A stretch of DNA of 64,000 bases from Mesonia ostreae. Lineage in GTDB: Bacteria > Bacteroidota > Bacteroidia > Flavobacteriales > Flavobacteriaceae. Shown in pieces: positions 33,632-43,173 of this stretch. Each line of letters opens with the position of its first letter. Within the stretch, counting starts at the first letter, position 1. A program made the translations under genes and the position numbers. A model generated the notes under the pieces. That model had not been told where the DNA came from. It did no database searches and worked only from the letters and a program-made list of their open reading frames with translations. Location of the stretch: contig NZ_JAVRBG010000004.1 in assembly GCF_031845265.1 (NCBI RefSeq), positions 186,001 to 250,000 on the forward strand, in the 5' to 3' direction.

Positions 33632-35791
33632 TTAGTCTTTAATGGTCGCCACCTCAGACTTTTCAAAATTGTTCAGTTTTAAATCCTCTAAAACGTGGAT
33701 AGCTTCCTCTACATATACATCTTTGCTTAAGTTCTCGTGCCAACGCACTCTTTTTTCCAATAAGGTAGAATCTGTTTTAAACAACTCTTCCTCGTAAGGC
33801 AAGGACGTAAAGGTAAGGTTACTGTTGTATTCGTTGATCGCATCAAAATGTTTTGCTTTTTGTTCGCTTTCCATTATTTGAGCTTTATATTTATCGTACT
33901 TTAAACTAAAAATATCTACCTCTCTCTGCTCTTTAATCCAACGAGCGCTCTCATCAATCATCTTTAGCTGCTCATTTTTGGCCATGCGATCTTTACTGCT
34001 TTTAATGGTTTCCTCAAAATCGATATAACCTTCCCAAGTCTCATAATCTGCCGAATCTATTTGATCCCACGGCAATGGATTATTCATATCTTTTTCACCC
34101 AAATCAATATAGCTATAACGGTCTGGCACTACCACATCACTTTTTACGCCTTCTAACTGTGTAGAACCACCATTTACTCTATAAAATTTTTGCCTGGTGA
34201 TTTTTAAAGCTCCCATATCTCCTAACTTATTATTTCTCATATATCCGTTAAGATCTACCACTCCTTGCACAGTTCCTTTCCCATAAGTTTGTTTGCTTCC
34301 AATAACTATAGCACGTTTGTAATCTTGCATCGCTGCAGCTAAAATTTCTGAAGCAGAAGCAGATAATTCATTTACTAAAATTACCAAAGGACCATCCCAA
34401 AGAATAGAAGCATCTGTATCTGGCAAGATCTCTACTTTATTATTTCCAGAACGAACTTGTACGATAGGTCCTTCTTTGATAAACAATCCAGCAATATCTA
34501 CTACAGAAGAAAGGGAGCCACCGCCATTGTTTCTTAAGTCGATGACCAAACCGTCCATATTTTCTTTCTTTAAAGCGATAATTTCTTTTTCAATATCTGT
34601 AGCAGCATTTCTATTATCGCTATTTTCCATATCAAAATAGAACTTTGGAAGGTTGATCAACCCGTAGTTTTTTCCTTCTTTTTTCACCATAGAGCTTTTG
34701 GCGTAGGTTTCTTCAATTTCTACCACATCTCTAACAATAGCAATCTCTTCTATAGAACCACTTACTTTTTTAACGGTTAATATCACTTTAGTTCCTTTAG
34801 GCCCTTTGATTAGGCTTACCGCATCATCTAATGGCATCCCAATAATGCTTACAGATTCTTTCTCTCCTTCTTGTCTTACTTTTTGAATTACATCTCCTAC
34901 TTCTAATTCTTCTCCTCTCCAAGCCGGACCTCCAGAAATAACATCTAAAATCTTAATCTCGTCCAATCTCTTCTGAAGACGTGCGCCAATTCCTTCTAAA
35001 CTACCTCGCATTTGAATATCAAAACGCTCCTTATCTTCAGGTGCGAAATAAAATGTATGCGGATCAAAAACTTCTACAATAGAATTGATGTAAATGGTAA
35101 ACCAATCTTTTCTCTCTAAATCCTCATTAAGACTATAAAACTCGTCCATTGATTTCTTAGTAGTTTCTCGAGCCTCTTTCTCTAGCTCTGCATCTGTCTT
35201 GGTCTCGTAAGACTTATCTTCTTCAAGCTTCTTCTCTTCTTGTTCTCTTAAATCGTAGTATGTTGATAAGGTAGAAAATTTAAGTTGAGCTCTCCATCTT
35301 TCCTTCAGTTCCTTTTTATTGGCCGCATATTCTAATTTCTCATAATCGGTATCGATGCTTTCCTCTTCAGAAAAATCAAAAGGCTTTTCTAGTAATTCTT
35401 TGTAGAAACCTTTGGTATCTTCCATACGCTTTTGTAATCTATCGTGGGTAAGGTTAAAGAAATCTATCTTATGCGCTAAAATCTCGTCGTCAATTTTATT
35501 TTTTGAAGATCTAAAATCTTTAATATCGCTCTTTAAAAAATAACGCTTGCGCGAATCAATTCCGTTAAGGTAATCCTTATACACCTTTTGAGAAAAATCG
35601 TCATTAATATCTTTTGGACTATAGTGACCGCGAGTTAAAACAAGCGTAATTAATTCAATTAAAACCTGGTCTCTATCTGAATCTTCATTGGTCTCTATTT
35701 TATTGGTGGTAAAGCTGCATGAAGCAACCGCCAATAGTAAACCTAGCAAGAAAATCTTATAGTTACTTTTCATAAATCTTTTTATTTTCAT
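33632..35791 (-). CDS. prc: Carboxy-terminal processing peptidase (Tsp/Prc, S41), lipoprotein
   Basis: 719 residues. Lipobox LLAVASC with Cys25 predicts a lipid anchor on the periplasmic side. Then an N-terminal helical domain (RKRYFLKSDIKDF), a PDZ domain (SLEGIGARLQKRLDEIKILDVISGGPAWRGEELEVGDVIQKV), and the S41 catalytic core with GLVIDLRNNGGGSLSSVV, the Ser in ELSASASEILAAAMQDY and the Lys in GSKQTYGKGTVQG, followed by the DUF3340-type C-terminal helical domain. Length and order match E. coli Prc, which trims C-termini of periplasmic proteins. The start could also be the ATG six codons later. Transcribed alone. Confidence 0.94.
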   Translation of the reverse strand: MKIKRFMKSNYKIFLLGLLLAVASCSFTTNKIETNEDSDRDQVLIELITLVLTRGHYSPKDINDDFSQKVYKDYLNGIDSRKRYFLKSDIKDFRSSKNKIDDEILAHKIDFFNLTHDRLQKRMEDTKGFYKELLEKPFDFSEEESIDTDYEKLEYAANKKELKERWRAQLKFSTLSTYYDLREQEEKKLEEDKSYETKTDAELEKEARETTKKSMDEFYSLNEDLERKDWFTIYINSIVEVFDPHTFYFAPEDKERFDIQMRGSLEGIGARLQKRLDEIKILDVISGGPAWRGEELEVGDVIQKVRQEGEKESVSIIGMPLDDAVSLIKGPKGTKVILTVKKVSGSIEEIAIVRDVVEIEETYAKSSMVKKEGKNYGLINLPKFYFDMENSDNRNAATDIEKEIIALKKENMDGLVIDLRNNGGGSLSSVVDIAGLFIKEGPIVQVRSGNNKVEILPDTDASILWDGPLVILVNELSASASEILAAAMQDYKRAIVIGSKQTYGKGTVQGVVDLNGYMRNNKLGDMGALKITRQKFYRVNGGSTQLEGVKSDVVVPDRYSYIDLGEKDMNNPLPWDQIDSADYETWEGYIDFEETIKSSKDRMAKNEQLKMIDESARWIKEQREVDIFSLKYDKYKAQIMESEQKAKHFDAINEYNSNLTFTSLPYEEELFKTDSTLLEKRVRWHENLSKDVYVEEAIHVLEDLKLNNFEKSEVATIKD

Positions 35792-35988
35792 TAGCGTTCC
35801 ATAAGTATAGCATTAAAAATTATGCCAATTATCATTTATCTCTACAATTATTTGTCTCTTCTTAAAAACGTTGTAAATTAATATTTTTTTTTTAGCTGCC
35901 CAGCCAAATTCTTGTTAAGTTCAATTATGCTGTATTTCTTAGCAATCTAGATTGTTTTAATTTCTGTATTTTAGCCTCAAAAATTTAT

Positions 35989-36771
35989 ATGTCCAAAAAG
36001 AAACCTCTTATATTAGTGACCAATGATGATGGTATTACTGCTCCTGGAATACGCCACCTTATTTCGATTATGAAAAAGATTGGAGAAGTAATTGTGGTAG
36101 CGCCAGATCGCCCGCAAAGCGGAATGGGACACGCCATCACTATTAATGACAATCTATATTGTGATCCTGTAAAATTAGATTCTTCAGAAAGTCACGAAGA
36201 ATTTAGTTGTTCTGGTACTCCCGCAGATTGTGTAAAAATTGGCACGCAAGAGATTTTAAAACGTAAACCAGATTTATGCGTTAGTGGCATTAATCACGGT
36301 TCTAACTCCAGTATTAACGTTATTTATTCTGGAACTATGAGTGCGGCTGTAGAAGCGGGAACCCAAGGTATTCCTGCTATTGGATTTTCATTGTTGGATT
36401 ATTCACTTACTGCCAACTTTGAGCATACCACAAAATTTATTGAGACCATCACCAAAAATGTTATTGAAAATGGACTCCCAAAAGGAGTGGTTCTTAATGT
36501 AAATATTCCAAAACTTTCGGCTAAAGAAATAAAAGGAATTAAGGTATGCCGACAAGCGAAAGCAAATTGGCAAGAGATATTTGATAAGAGAAAGAATCCC
36601 CAAGGAAGAGACTACTATTGGCTTTCTGGTGAGTTTATCAATGAAGACAGCGGTGAAGATACCGATGAATGGGCACTGGAACAAGGATATGTATCTGTAG
36701 TTCCTGTACAGTTCGACTTAACTGCACACCATGTTATAAAAGATTTAAACGATTGGAAATTAAATGATTAA
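35989..36771 (+). CDS. surE: 5'-nucleotidase SurE
   Basis: Metal-dependent nucleoside monophosphatase, cytosolic, linked with stationary-phase survival. 260 residues with LILVTNDDGITAPGIRHL (metal-binding Asp pair), VVAPDRPQSGMGHAIT, FSCSGTPADCVKIG and VSGINHGSNSSINVIYSGTMSAA: the full SurE signature set. It overlaps the next gene by 8 bases and begins the surE-hyp-lpxB-NlpC/P60-comEC run. Confidence 0.96.
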   Translation: MSKKKPLILVTNDDGITAPGIRHLISIMKKIGEVIVVAPDRPQSGMGHAITINDNLYCDPVKLDSSESHEEFSCSGTPADCVKIGTQEILKRKPDLCVSGINHGSNSSINVIYSGTMSAAVEAGTQGIPAIGFSLLDYSLTANFEHTTKFIETITKNVIENGLPKGVVLNVNIPKLSAKEIKGIKVCRQAKANWQEIFDKRKNPQGRDYYWLSGEFINEDSGEDTDEWALEQGYVSVVPVQFDLTAHHVIKDLNDWKLND

Positions 36772-37063
36772 AAAAGAAATTTTAATAGGCTTTTTAGTGG
36801 GAATCTTAGCGACTAGCGCGGGAATATTTTTATACGCTACACTTTTTTTAGGCGATGATCTCGTAGAATCCTTAAAAATCGCTCAAGCCAATGATCGATT
36901 GGGAAGCGTTATCGCTTTAGGAGCTCTTCTAAATTTTCTGCCATTTTTTGTTTTTTTAAAGAAAGATAAAATTTACAGGGCAAGAGGAGTGATTCTTTTT
37001 ACCATTCTTACAGGGGTTTTAATCGCACTGATTACTTTTAACGTCATCAGAAAAATTTTATAA
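36764..37063 (+). CDS. Hypothetical small inner-membrane protein between surE and lpxB
   Basis: 99 residues with three membrane helices (about 6-29, 47-65 and 74-94) and a short charged loop (GDDLVESLKIAQANDRLG). Translationally coupled to surE (overlap 8) and 4 bases ahead of lpxB. I recognise it only as the conserved small protein flavobacteria keep between these genes. The position suggests a link with the envelope, but this is not evidence of function. Confidence 0.75.
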   Translation: MIKKEILIGFLVGILATSAGIFLYATLFLGDDLVESLKIAQANDRLGSVIALGALLNFLPFFVFLKKDKIYRARGVILFTILTGVLIALITFNVIRKIL

Positions 37064-37067
37064 AATT

Positions 37068-38192
37068 ATGAAATATTACCTTATTGCTGGCGAAGCTTCT
37101 GGAGATTTACACGCCTCCAACCTTATGAAATCTTTAAAAGAGAAAGATACCGAGGCAGATTTTAGGTTTTGGGGCGGCGATCTTATGCAAGCTGTAGGTG
37201 GTACTTTAGTAAAACATTATCGGGAACTTGCTTTTATGGGATTTGCCGAAGTAGTTGCTAACTTAAGAACCATTTTTAAGAATATTGCTTTATGCAAAAA
37301 GGACATTCTAGCGTATCAACCCGATGTTATCCTATTTATAGATTATCCTGGTTTTAATTTTCGTATTGCTAAGTGGGCAAAACAGCAAGGTTTTCCTACG
37401 CATTATTATATTTCTCCCCAAATTTGGGCTTGGAAAGAAAACCGCATTAAAGCCATAAAGCGCGATGTGGACGAAATGTATGTTATTCTTCCGTTTGAGA
37501 AGGATTTTTACGAGGAGAAACATCAATTTCCTGTCCATTTTGTAGGTCATCCTTTACTAGATGCGATCAACCAGCGAGAAAAAATTTCTTTTGAACAGTT
37601 TATAGAAACCAATAAGCTTCCCAACAAACCCATAATTGCATTATTACCCGGCAGCCGAAAACAGGAAATCTCTAAAATGCTAGAGACTATGTTAAGTATT
37701 ACGCCGCATTATCCCGATTATCAATTTATTATTGCGGGCGCACCTAGCCAAGATGAAGAATACTATCAACCGTTTTTAAAAAAGAATCAGGTTTTTCTTA
37801 TCAGTAACAAAACCTATAATTTACTAAGTGTTTCTACCGCGGCTTTGGTTACTTCGGGAACGGCAACCTTAGAAACTGCTCTATTTAACGTGCCAGAAGT
37901 GGTGTGTTATAAAGGAAGTTCTATTTCTTACCAAATTGCTAAACGTATTATTAACCTAAATTACATTTCTTTAGTCAACTTGATTATGGATAAAGAAGTG
38001 GTGAAAGAATTGATTCAAGGAGAATTTAATCCGAAGAAACTGAAGCAAGAACTCGATCTTATTTTAAAAAATCCGAAAAGAGAAAATATTTTAAAAGCAT
38101 ATTTAGAGCTTAAAAAGAAGCTTGGCGGAGTTGGCGCTAGCGATACAACTGCCACTTTGATTTACGAAAAACTAAACCCATCTCATGATTAA
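37068..38192 (+). CDS. lpxB: Lipid-A-disaccharide synthase
   Basis: GT19 glycosyltransferase that joins UDP-diacylglucosamine and lipid X into the lipid A disaccharide, at the inner membrane. 374 residues, normal. Signatures: YLIAGEASGDLHASNLMKSL at the start, FMGFAEVVANL, IDYPGFNFRIAKWAKQ, HYISPQIWAWKENRIKAIKRDVDEMYVILPFE, FVGHPLLD and LLPGSRKQEISKML. Its stop overlaps the next start by 8 bases. Confidence 0.97.
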   Translation: MKYYLIAGEASGDLHASNLMKSLKEKDTEADFRFWGGDLMQAVGGTLVKHYRELAFMGFAEVVANLRTIFKNIALCKKDILAYQPDVILFIDYPGFNFRIAKWAKQQGFPTHYYISPQIWAWKENRIKAIKRDVDEMYVILPFEKDFYEEKHQFPVHFVGHPLLDAINQREKISFEQFIETNKLPNKPIIALLPGSRKQEISKMLETMLSITPHYPDYQFIIAGAPSQDEEYYQPFLKKNQVFLISNKTYNLLSVSTAALVTSGTATLETALFNVPEVVCYKGSSISYQIAKRIINLNYISLVNLIMDKEVVKELIQGEFNPKKLKQELDLILKNPKRENILKAYLELKKKLGGVGASDTTATLIYEKLNPSHD

Positions 38193-38685
38193 AAAACTTT
38201 TATTTCTAGTATTAATAGCAAGCATGGCTTCGTGTGGCTCTAGCCGAAAAGCAGCCAGCGGTCAAATAAAAAACAGCAATTCTTATAAATATGATCCAGT
38301 ACCTGAGGCAACTCGTATTGCCGATTATGCTTTAGGTTTTCAAGGAACTCGTTATAAATATGGAGGAACCACCAAAAGAGGAATGGATTGTTCTGGCTTA
38401 ATTTACATTTCTTTCATGCAAGAAGATATTCAACTGCCACGAGTGTCTAGTGAGATGGCCAAAGAGGGATATAAAATTCATACCAACCAAGTGAATGTAG
38501 GTGACTTGCTTTTTTTTAGAACGAATAAGCGTAAGCGTTCTATCAATCACGTGGGCTTGGTGGTAGAAATAATTCCTGGCAAAGTAAGCTTTATACATTC
38601 TTCTACCTCTAGGGGCGTTATCGTTTCTTCTCTTAATGAAAAATACTGGAACTCTGCTTATGTGATGGCGCGAAGACTATTCTAA
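38185..38685 (+). CDS. NlpC/P60 (C40) endopeptidase lipoprotein
   Basis: 166 residues. Lipobox ASMASC with Cys17 anchors it to a membrane outside the cytosol. Catalytic domain from about residue 42: Cys69 in RGMDCSGLIYISF, His122 in INHVGLVVE and a third polar residue near His138. This is the peptidoglycan D,L-endopeptidase fold of the Spr/MepS type. Placed between lpxB and comEC. Confidence 0.93.
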   Translation: MIKKLLFLVLIASMASCGSSRKAASGQIKNSNSYKYDPVPEATRIADYALGFQGTRYKYGGTTKRGMDCSGLIYISFMQEDIQLPRVSSEMAKEGYKIHTNQVNVGDLLFFRTNKRKRSINHVGLVVEIIPGKVSFIHSSTSRGVIVSSLNEKYWNSAYVMARRLF

Positions 38686-38740
38686 TAGGATATTTCGTAG
38701 GTAAATAGATAAAAACCATTTTTTTTGAGTAACTTTAATC

Positions 38741-40765
38741 GTGAAGCTACTCAATACCCCTTTGATTATCATCTGCTTATTCCTTATTATAGGGATTTTA
38801 TCGGGTCTTTACATTTCAGTATCTAAGGATGTTTTAATTATGATCATCGTTAGTTCTGGGGTCTTGCTAAGCTTGGCATTTCTCTATACCAAAATGCAGC
38901 TGGCTCGCTCGTATCTTTATATGATAGTCGCTGCGGTAAGTTTTATTGGATTAGGCTTTTCCATTTCTGGGATACACGTTTTGAGGCAACATTCTATTCA
39001 TTCTGATTTATTTCAGGAAGAAAGCATGCTTCATCTAAGAATTAAAAAGTCATTAAAACCCAATCCGTATACCCATAATTATATTGCGGAAGTGATTCCG
39101 CAGAACCCAAACATTTCTTCTTTTAGCATACTTCTCACCGAATTTCACGGAGATTCACTGCTTCCACATTTACGCGTAAACGATAAAGTATTCCTTCCGA
39201 AGAAAATCGAATTAGTGAACGCGCCTAAGATACCCTATCAATTTAATTACAGAGAATTTTTAAAGCATCAGCATGTTTTCGGAAAAATTAACTTCACCCG
39301 AAACGAAATCGTCACTATTCCCACTACAACTATATCTTGGACGCAGGCTTCCGTAGATTTAAAACACCAGATTAGGGATAATCTATACCAATCTGGATTC
39401 CAATCGAAGCATATTGCCTTTATAGAGTCTTTGACATTGGGTAAAAAAGACCTGCTCTCTAAAGATACTTACCAAGATTTTTCTAAAGCCGGAGTTTTAC
39501 ACATTTTAGCCGTTTCAGGATTACACGTGGGACTTATACTGCTTATATTACTATTCTTCTTTCAACCTATATCAAAAACTAGAGCTGGAAAAATTTTCAG
39601 CAGTATTTGTATTATAGGTATACTTTGGGGCTATGCGTTTCTTGTTGGGTTTACGCCGTCTATTGTTAGGGCGGTTACGATGTTTAGTTTTTTGTCTTTT
39701 GCAAGAATCTCAAAACGCGACGGCAGTAGTCTAAGTTTACTCTTTCTTTCTGCCGTAGTCTTATTAGTTTACAATCCGTGTTTTGTATATCAAATCGGCT
39801 TTCAGTTGAGTTACGCAGCGGTATTTTCTATTGTGACCCTCTATCCTATTCTGCATAAAAAAATCGCTTTTAAGTACTACTTACCAAAAAAAGCGTGGAG
39901 TGTTTTTTGTATAACCTTAACCGCGCAACTTGGCGTTTTTCCACTTTCGCTTTATTATTTTCATCAAGTTCCTGGTTTGTTTCTAATTAGTAACTTACTA
40001 CTCATTCCTTTTCTATTATTGATATTGGGAACTTGTATTGTTAGTATAATTTGGAGCTCTATCGCTATCATTCCCGCTGTATTTAAAAACGTTTTTGAAA
40101 TTATTATAGAAGTGGTTTTAAAATTTCTGCACTTTATCGCTTCTCAAAATAAGTTCATCATAGAAAAGGTATATTTTTCCCCAAACATGCTGGTGCTTTC
40201 TTTAATTGCTTTACTCCTCTTTATTTTCTTCGTTTATCAGAAAAAATGGACTTATTTATGGCTTTTTAGCGGATGTCTATTTTTAATGGAGATAACATAT
40301 GTCTACGAAACGGATACTTTACGGAAGCAAAAACGTTTCTATGTTTTTCACGAACATCAGAAAAGTGTGGTTGGGTTTCAGCGTGACGGGCAACTTACCT
40401 TAATTACTTCAGATTCTTTACGGATAAAAAATTATGAAGGATTACAAACTCAACAACACCTGAAAAATCTTCAAATTAAAAATCAGAAGAAAAATTACTA
40501 TGCTGTTTTCGGCGGAAGCCTATTTATTATCGATAGTATGGGAGTTTATAATGTACCAGAAATAGCTCCGATTCAATACTTGATGCTGGTAAACTCTCCT
40601 AAAGTAAATTTAGAAAAAGTAATCAACGTGCTTCAACCCCAGCAAATTATTGCCGACGGAAGTAATTATTATACTTATATAAAACGTTGGAGAAAAACTG
40701 CTCTAAAAAACAAAATCCCTTTTCACCATACGGGTAAAAAAGGGACTTTTGTAATGGACTATTAA
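38741..40765 (+). CDS. ComEC/Rec2-type membrane protein without an evident metallo-beta-lactamase domain
   Basis: 674 residues starting at GTG. Four or so N-terminal hydrophobic segments with a DUF4131-like OB part (MLHLRIKKSLKPNPYTHNYIAEV), then the Competence domain with HILAVSGLHVGLILLILLFFF, WGYAFLVGFTPSIVRAVTMF and LFLSAVVLLVYNPCFVYQIGFQLSYAAVFSI. The last 170 residues lack any HxHxDH motif, so the nuclease/hydrolase domain of Bacillus ComEC is missing or decayed, as usual in Bacteroidota. Expected role: passage of single-stranded DNA through the inner membrane in uptake. End of the surE operon or separately started (55-base gap). Confidence 0.88.
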   Translation: MKLLNTPLIIICLFLIIGILSGLYISVSKDVLIMIIVSSGVLLSLAFLYTKMQLARSYLYMIVAAVSFIGLGFSISGIHVLRQHSIHSDLFQEESMLHLRIKKSLKPNPYTHNYIAEVIPQNPNISSFSILLTEFHGDSLLPHLRVNDKVFLPKKIELVNAPKIPYQFNYREFLKHQHVFGKINFTRNEIVTIPTTTISWTQASVDLKHQIRDNLYQSGFQSKHIAFIESLTLGKKDLLSKDTYQDFSKAGVLHILAVSGLHVGLILLILLFFFQPISKTRAGKIFSSICIIGILWGYAFLVGFTPSIVRAVTMFSFLSFARISKRDGSSLSLLFLSAVVLLVYNPCFVYQIGFQLSYAAVFSIVTLYPILHKKIAFKYYLPKKAWSVFCITLTAQLGVFPLSLYYFHQVPGLFLISNLLLIPFLLLILGTCIVSIIWSSIAIIPAVFKNVFEIIIEVVLKFLHFIASQNKFIIEKVYFSPNMLVLSLIALLLFIFFVYQKKWTYLWLFSGCLFLMEITYVYETDTLRKQKRFYVFHEHQKSVVGFQRDGQLTLITSDSLRIKNYEGLQTQQHLKNLQIKNQKKNYYAVFGGSLFIIDSMGVYNVPEIAPIQYLMLVNSPKVNLEKVINVLQPQQIIADGSNYYTYIKRWRKTALKNKIPFHHTGKKGTFVMDY

Positions 40766-40793
40766 ATATTTTGGCAGATTACCCTACTCAATA

Positions 40794-41339
40794 TTAATTC
40801 TTAAATGTTCCTTTAAAGTTTTTTTGATACTTCTGCCAAGCTTCTGCCGTAGTAAGCTTTTTATACTCATCACTCACAATCATCTTTAGGTAAAGCTCTA
40901 ATTGTTGCGGCGTATGATAACCCGCTACTGGAGAAATAACTTCTGAATTTTCATCAAAAAAAACCATGGTAGGATAAGCCGAAACCTTTAAAGCGTGAGC
41001 AAATAAATGCTGACTGTTTCTACCTTTACGCCCTTCCTTGTATTTTAGATTGGTGTAAGTGAAATCTTTATAATGAACTTCACCTTTTCCTTCGGCATTA
41101 AACTTTACTGCATAAAAATGCTTATTGATATAATTGGCTACATCTTCATTGGCAAACGTATTTTTATCTAAGAGTTTACAGGGACCACACCAAGTGGTGT
41201 ACACATCCATAAAAATCTTTTTTGGTTCTTTTTGTTGAGCTTCTAAAGCTTCATTCATACTCATCCATTGAATCTCTTGCGCCGAAACACTCAATCCAAT
41301 AAAAAGTATACACAAACTTATAAAATGTTTCATATTCAT
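40794..41339 (-). CDS. Secreted thioredoxin-fold protein
   Basis: 181 residues with signal peptide (FISLCILFIGLSVSAQ) and a thioredoxin fold: KIFMDVYTTWCGPCKLLDKNTFANEDVANYINKHFYAVKFNAEGKGEVHYK, with CGPC at 51-54, then AYPTMVFFDE as the cis-Pro region. Periplasmic disulfide reductase of the Thioredoxin_7/DUF255-like kind. It lies between comEC (convergent) and the peptide transporters, 37 bases after the stop of the first POT gene, so may be last in that operon. Confidence 0.9.
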   Translation of the reverse strand: MNMKHFISLCILFIGLSVSAQEIQWMSMNEALEAQQKEPKKIFMDVYTTWCGPCKLLDKNTFANEDVANYINKHFYAVKFNAEGKGEVHYKDFTYTNLKYKEGRKGRNSQHLFAHALKVSAYPTMVFFDENSEVISPVAGYHTPQQLELYLKMIVSDEYKKLTTAEAWQKYQKNFKGTFKN

Positions 41340-41376
41340 TATTTAAACAAAGATTGTTCCAAAAAATGCTTCTTCA

Positions 41377-43158
41377 TTATTTTACTCCGTGCATTAATTT
41401 CTTCAGCAATGGGTTTAATACGGCTACCAATAGACCCGCCGCAATTGGTATGATGGTAAATATTAAAAAGAAGGTAGATAAACTATAATCTTCTTTAATT
41501 TGGTCTACCATTCCTCCAAGAGAAGCGGCAATTTTATTTCCAATAGCAATGGCCAGATACCACATTCCAAACATAAGCGCAATCATTCTTGCGGGCACCA
41601 ATTTACTTACATAAGATAGTCCTACAGGAGATAAGCAAAGTTCCCCTAGCGTATGGAAGAGGTAAGCCAAAATAAGCCACACCATACTCACTTTTACACC
41701 TTCGGCTAAATCGTAAGATCCAAAGGCTAATAGACCAAAACCAAGTCCTACAAGAACAAGTCCTATTCCATATTTTAAAGCAGCAGATGGATTGTATTTA
41801 CTTTCCCACCATTTAGAGAAAAATGACGCAAAAGCAATAATAAAGAAGGAGTTAAGAATACTAAACCAAGATACGGTGATCTCTACATCGCCTCCAGAGA
41901 ATTCTCTAAAAAGCATCCATAACACCAAGCCCCAAATTCCTAAAAAGCAAATCATTAAAACAATATTTGCACCTAATATTTTTTTATGCGTCTGTTTCCA
42001 TAACAAAATGAGTACCCAAGTGATAATTCCTAATGGAATAATGGTAAGTAAGGCATTTATAATATTAAAAGATAAAGCGCCAGCACCCGTAAGTTCTCTA
42101 TCTACAGAATCTCTCGCAAATAAGACTAGGGAGGAAGCGGCTTGTTCGAAACACAAAAAGAAGATTACAGTAAAAAAGGCAAAAATTACCACGGCAATCA
42201 TTCGGTCTCTTACTACTTTACTGTATCTAGAAATTCTCCCAATAACTAATACCAAGAATAAAAGCAAACCAACTAAAGCGTATCCAATAGATCCCGAAAT
42301 AGGTTCTCCTCCAAAACTAAGGTCTACAAAGAATTTTTCTGGCAACAAGTCTACAGTCCCAATTTTTGAAACTGGATCGTTAATAAGGTATAAAAACCCA
42401 ATAATAGAACTGGCAATGATTAAAACTTTATCCATTAAGGTAAACGGATTCGCTTTATAGTCTTTTTTCTCTTCTTCAGAAATCTCTATTTCTCTTCCTT
42501 TTTCTGGTACTCCACCAACTTTACCAAAAAGAGGTTTAGACAACCAAAACTGTAAGGTTCCCAATAGCATGAAAATTCCGGCTAGACCGAATCCCCAGCT
42601 CCAGCCAAGTCTTTCCGCTAGATATCCACAAAGTAACATTCCAAAAAATGCACCTGCATTTACTCCCATATAGAAAATGGTGTAGGCTCCATCCTTCTTT
42701 TCTGGTAAGTACTTATACATTTCAGAAATGATAGAGGTGATGTTAGGCTTAAAAAAACCAGTTCCTACAACCAAGAACCCTAAACCTAAGTAGAGCATAA
42801 ACTCAGTTTCTATAGCCATAGCGGCGTGACCTAAGGTCATAATTAAAGCTCCTAGAACTACTGCCCAACGATAACCGATTAACTTATCGGCTATAATTCC
42901 TCCTACAATTGGAGTCAAATAAAGTAAACCTGCGTAGGTTCCAAAAAGTGCACCCGCATTTTCTGCAGACCAACCCCAACCTGGAAAATCTACACCCACA
43001 ATTGCCATGGTTAGGAAATTGATAAGCAATACACGCATTCCGTAGAAGGAAAAGCGCTCCCACATTTCAGTAAAAAACAAAACAAATAATCCGGCTGGAT
43101 GCCCTAAAACTTTACTCTTGAAAAACTCATCATGCTGAGCTGAACTTACTGTTGACAT
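41377..43158 (-). CDS. Proton-dependent oligopeptide transporter (POT/PTR2)
   Basis: 593 residues, 12-14 membrane segments. N-terminal LFFTEMWERFSFYGMRVLLINFL has the proton-coupling ExxER motif (Glu31, Glu34, Arg35); GTGFFKPNITSIISEMY and DGAYTIFYMGVNAGAFFGMLLCGYLAE are the PTR2 signatures; FHTLGELCLSPVGLSYVSKLVP closes the family set. Imports di- and tripeptides with protons. Second of two adjacent POT genes downstream of a dipeptidyl peptidase, 15 bases after the first. Confidence 0.95.
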   Translation of the reverse strand: MSTVSSAQHDEFFKSKVLGHPAGLFVLFFTEMWERFSFYGMRVLLINFLTMAIVGVDFPGWGWSAENAGALFGTYAGLLYLTPIVGGIIADKLIGYRWAVVLGALIMTLGHAAMAIETEFMLYLGLGFLVVGTGFFKPNITSIISEMYKYLPEKKDGAYTIFYMGVNAGAFFGMLLCGYLAERLGWSWGFGLAGIFMLLGTLQFWLSKPLFGKVGGVPEKGREIEISEEEKKDYKANPFTLMDKVLIIASSIIGFLYLINDPVSKIGTVDLLPEKFFVDLSFGGEPISGSIGYALVGLLLFLVLVIGRISRYSKVVRDRMIAVVIFAFFTVIFFLCFEQAASSLVLFARDSVDRELTGAGALSFNIINALLTIIPLGIITWVLILLWKQTHKKILGANIVLMICFLGIWGLVLWMLFREFSGGDVEITVSWFSILNSFFIIAFASFFSKWWESKYNPSAALKYGIGLVLVGLGFGLLAFGSYDLAEGVKVSMVWLILAYLFHTLGELCLSPVGLSYVSKLVPARMIALMFGMWYLAIAIGNKIAASLGGMVDQIKEDYSLSTFFLIFTIIPIAAGLLVAVLNPLLKKLMHGVK

Positions 43159-43173
43159 ATCTTTATTCTGTAA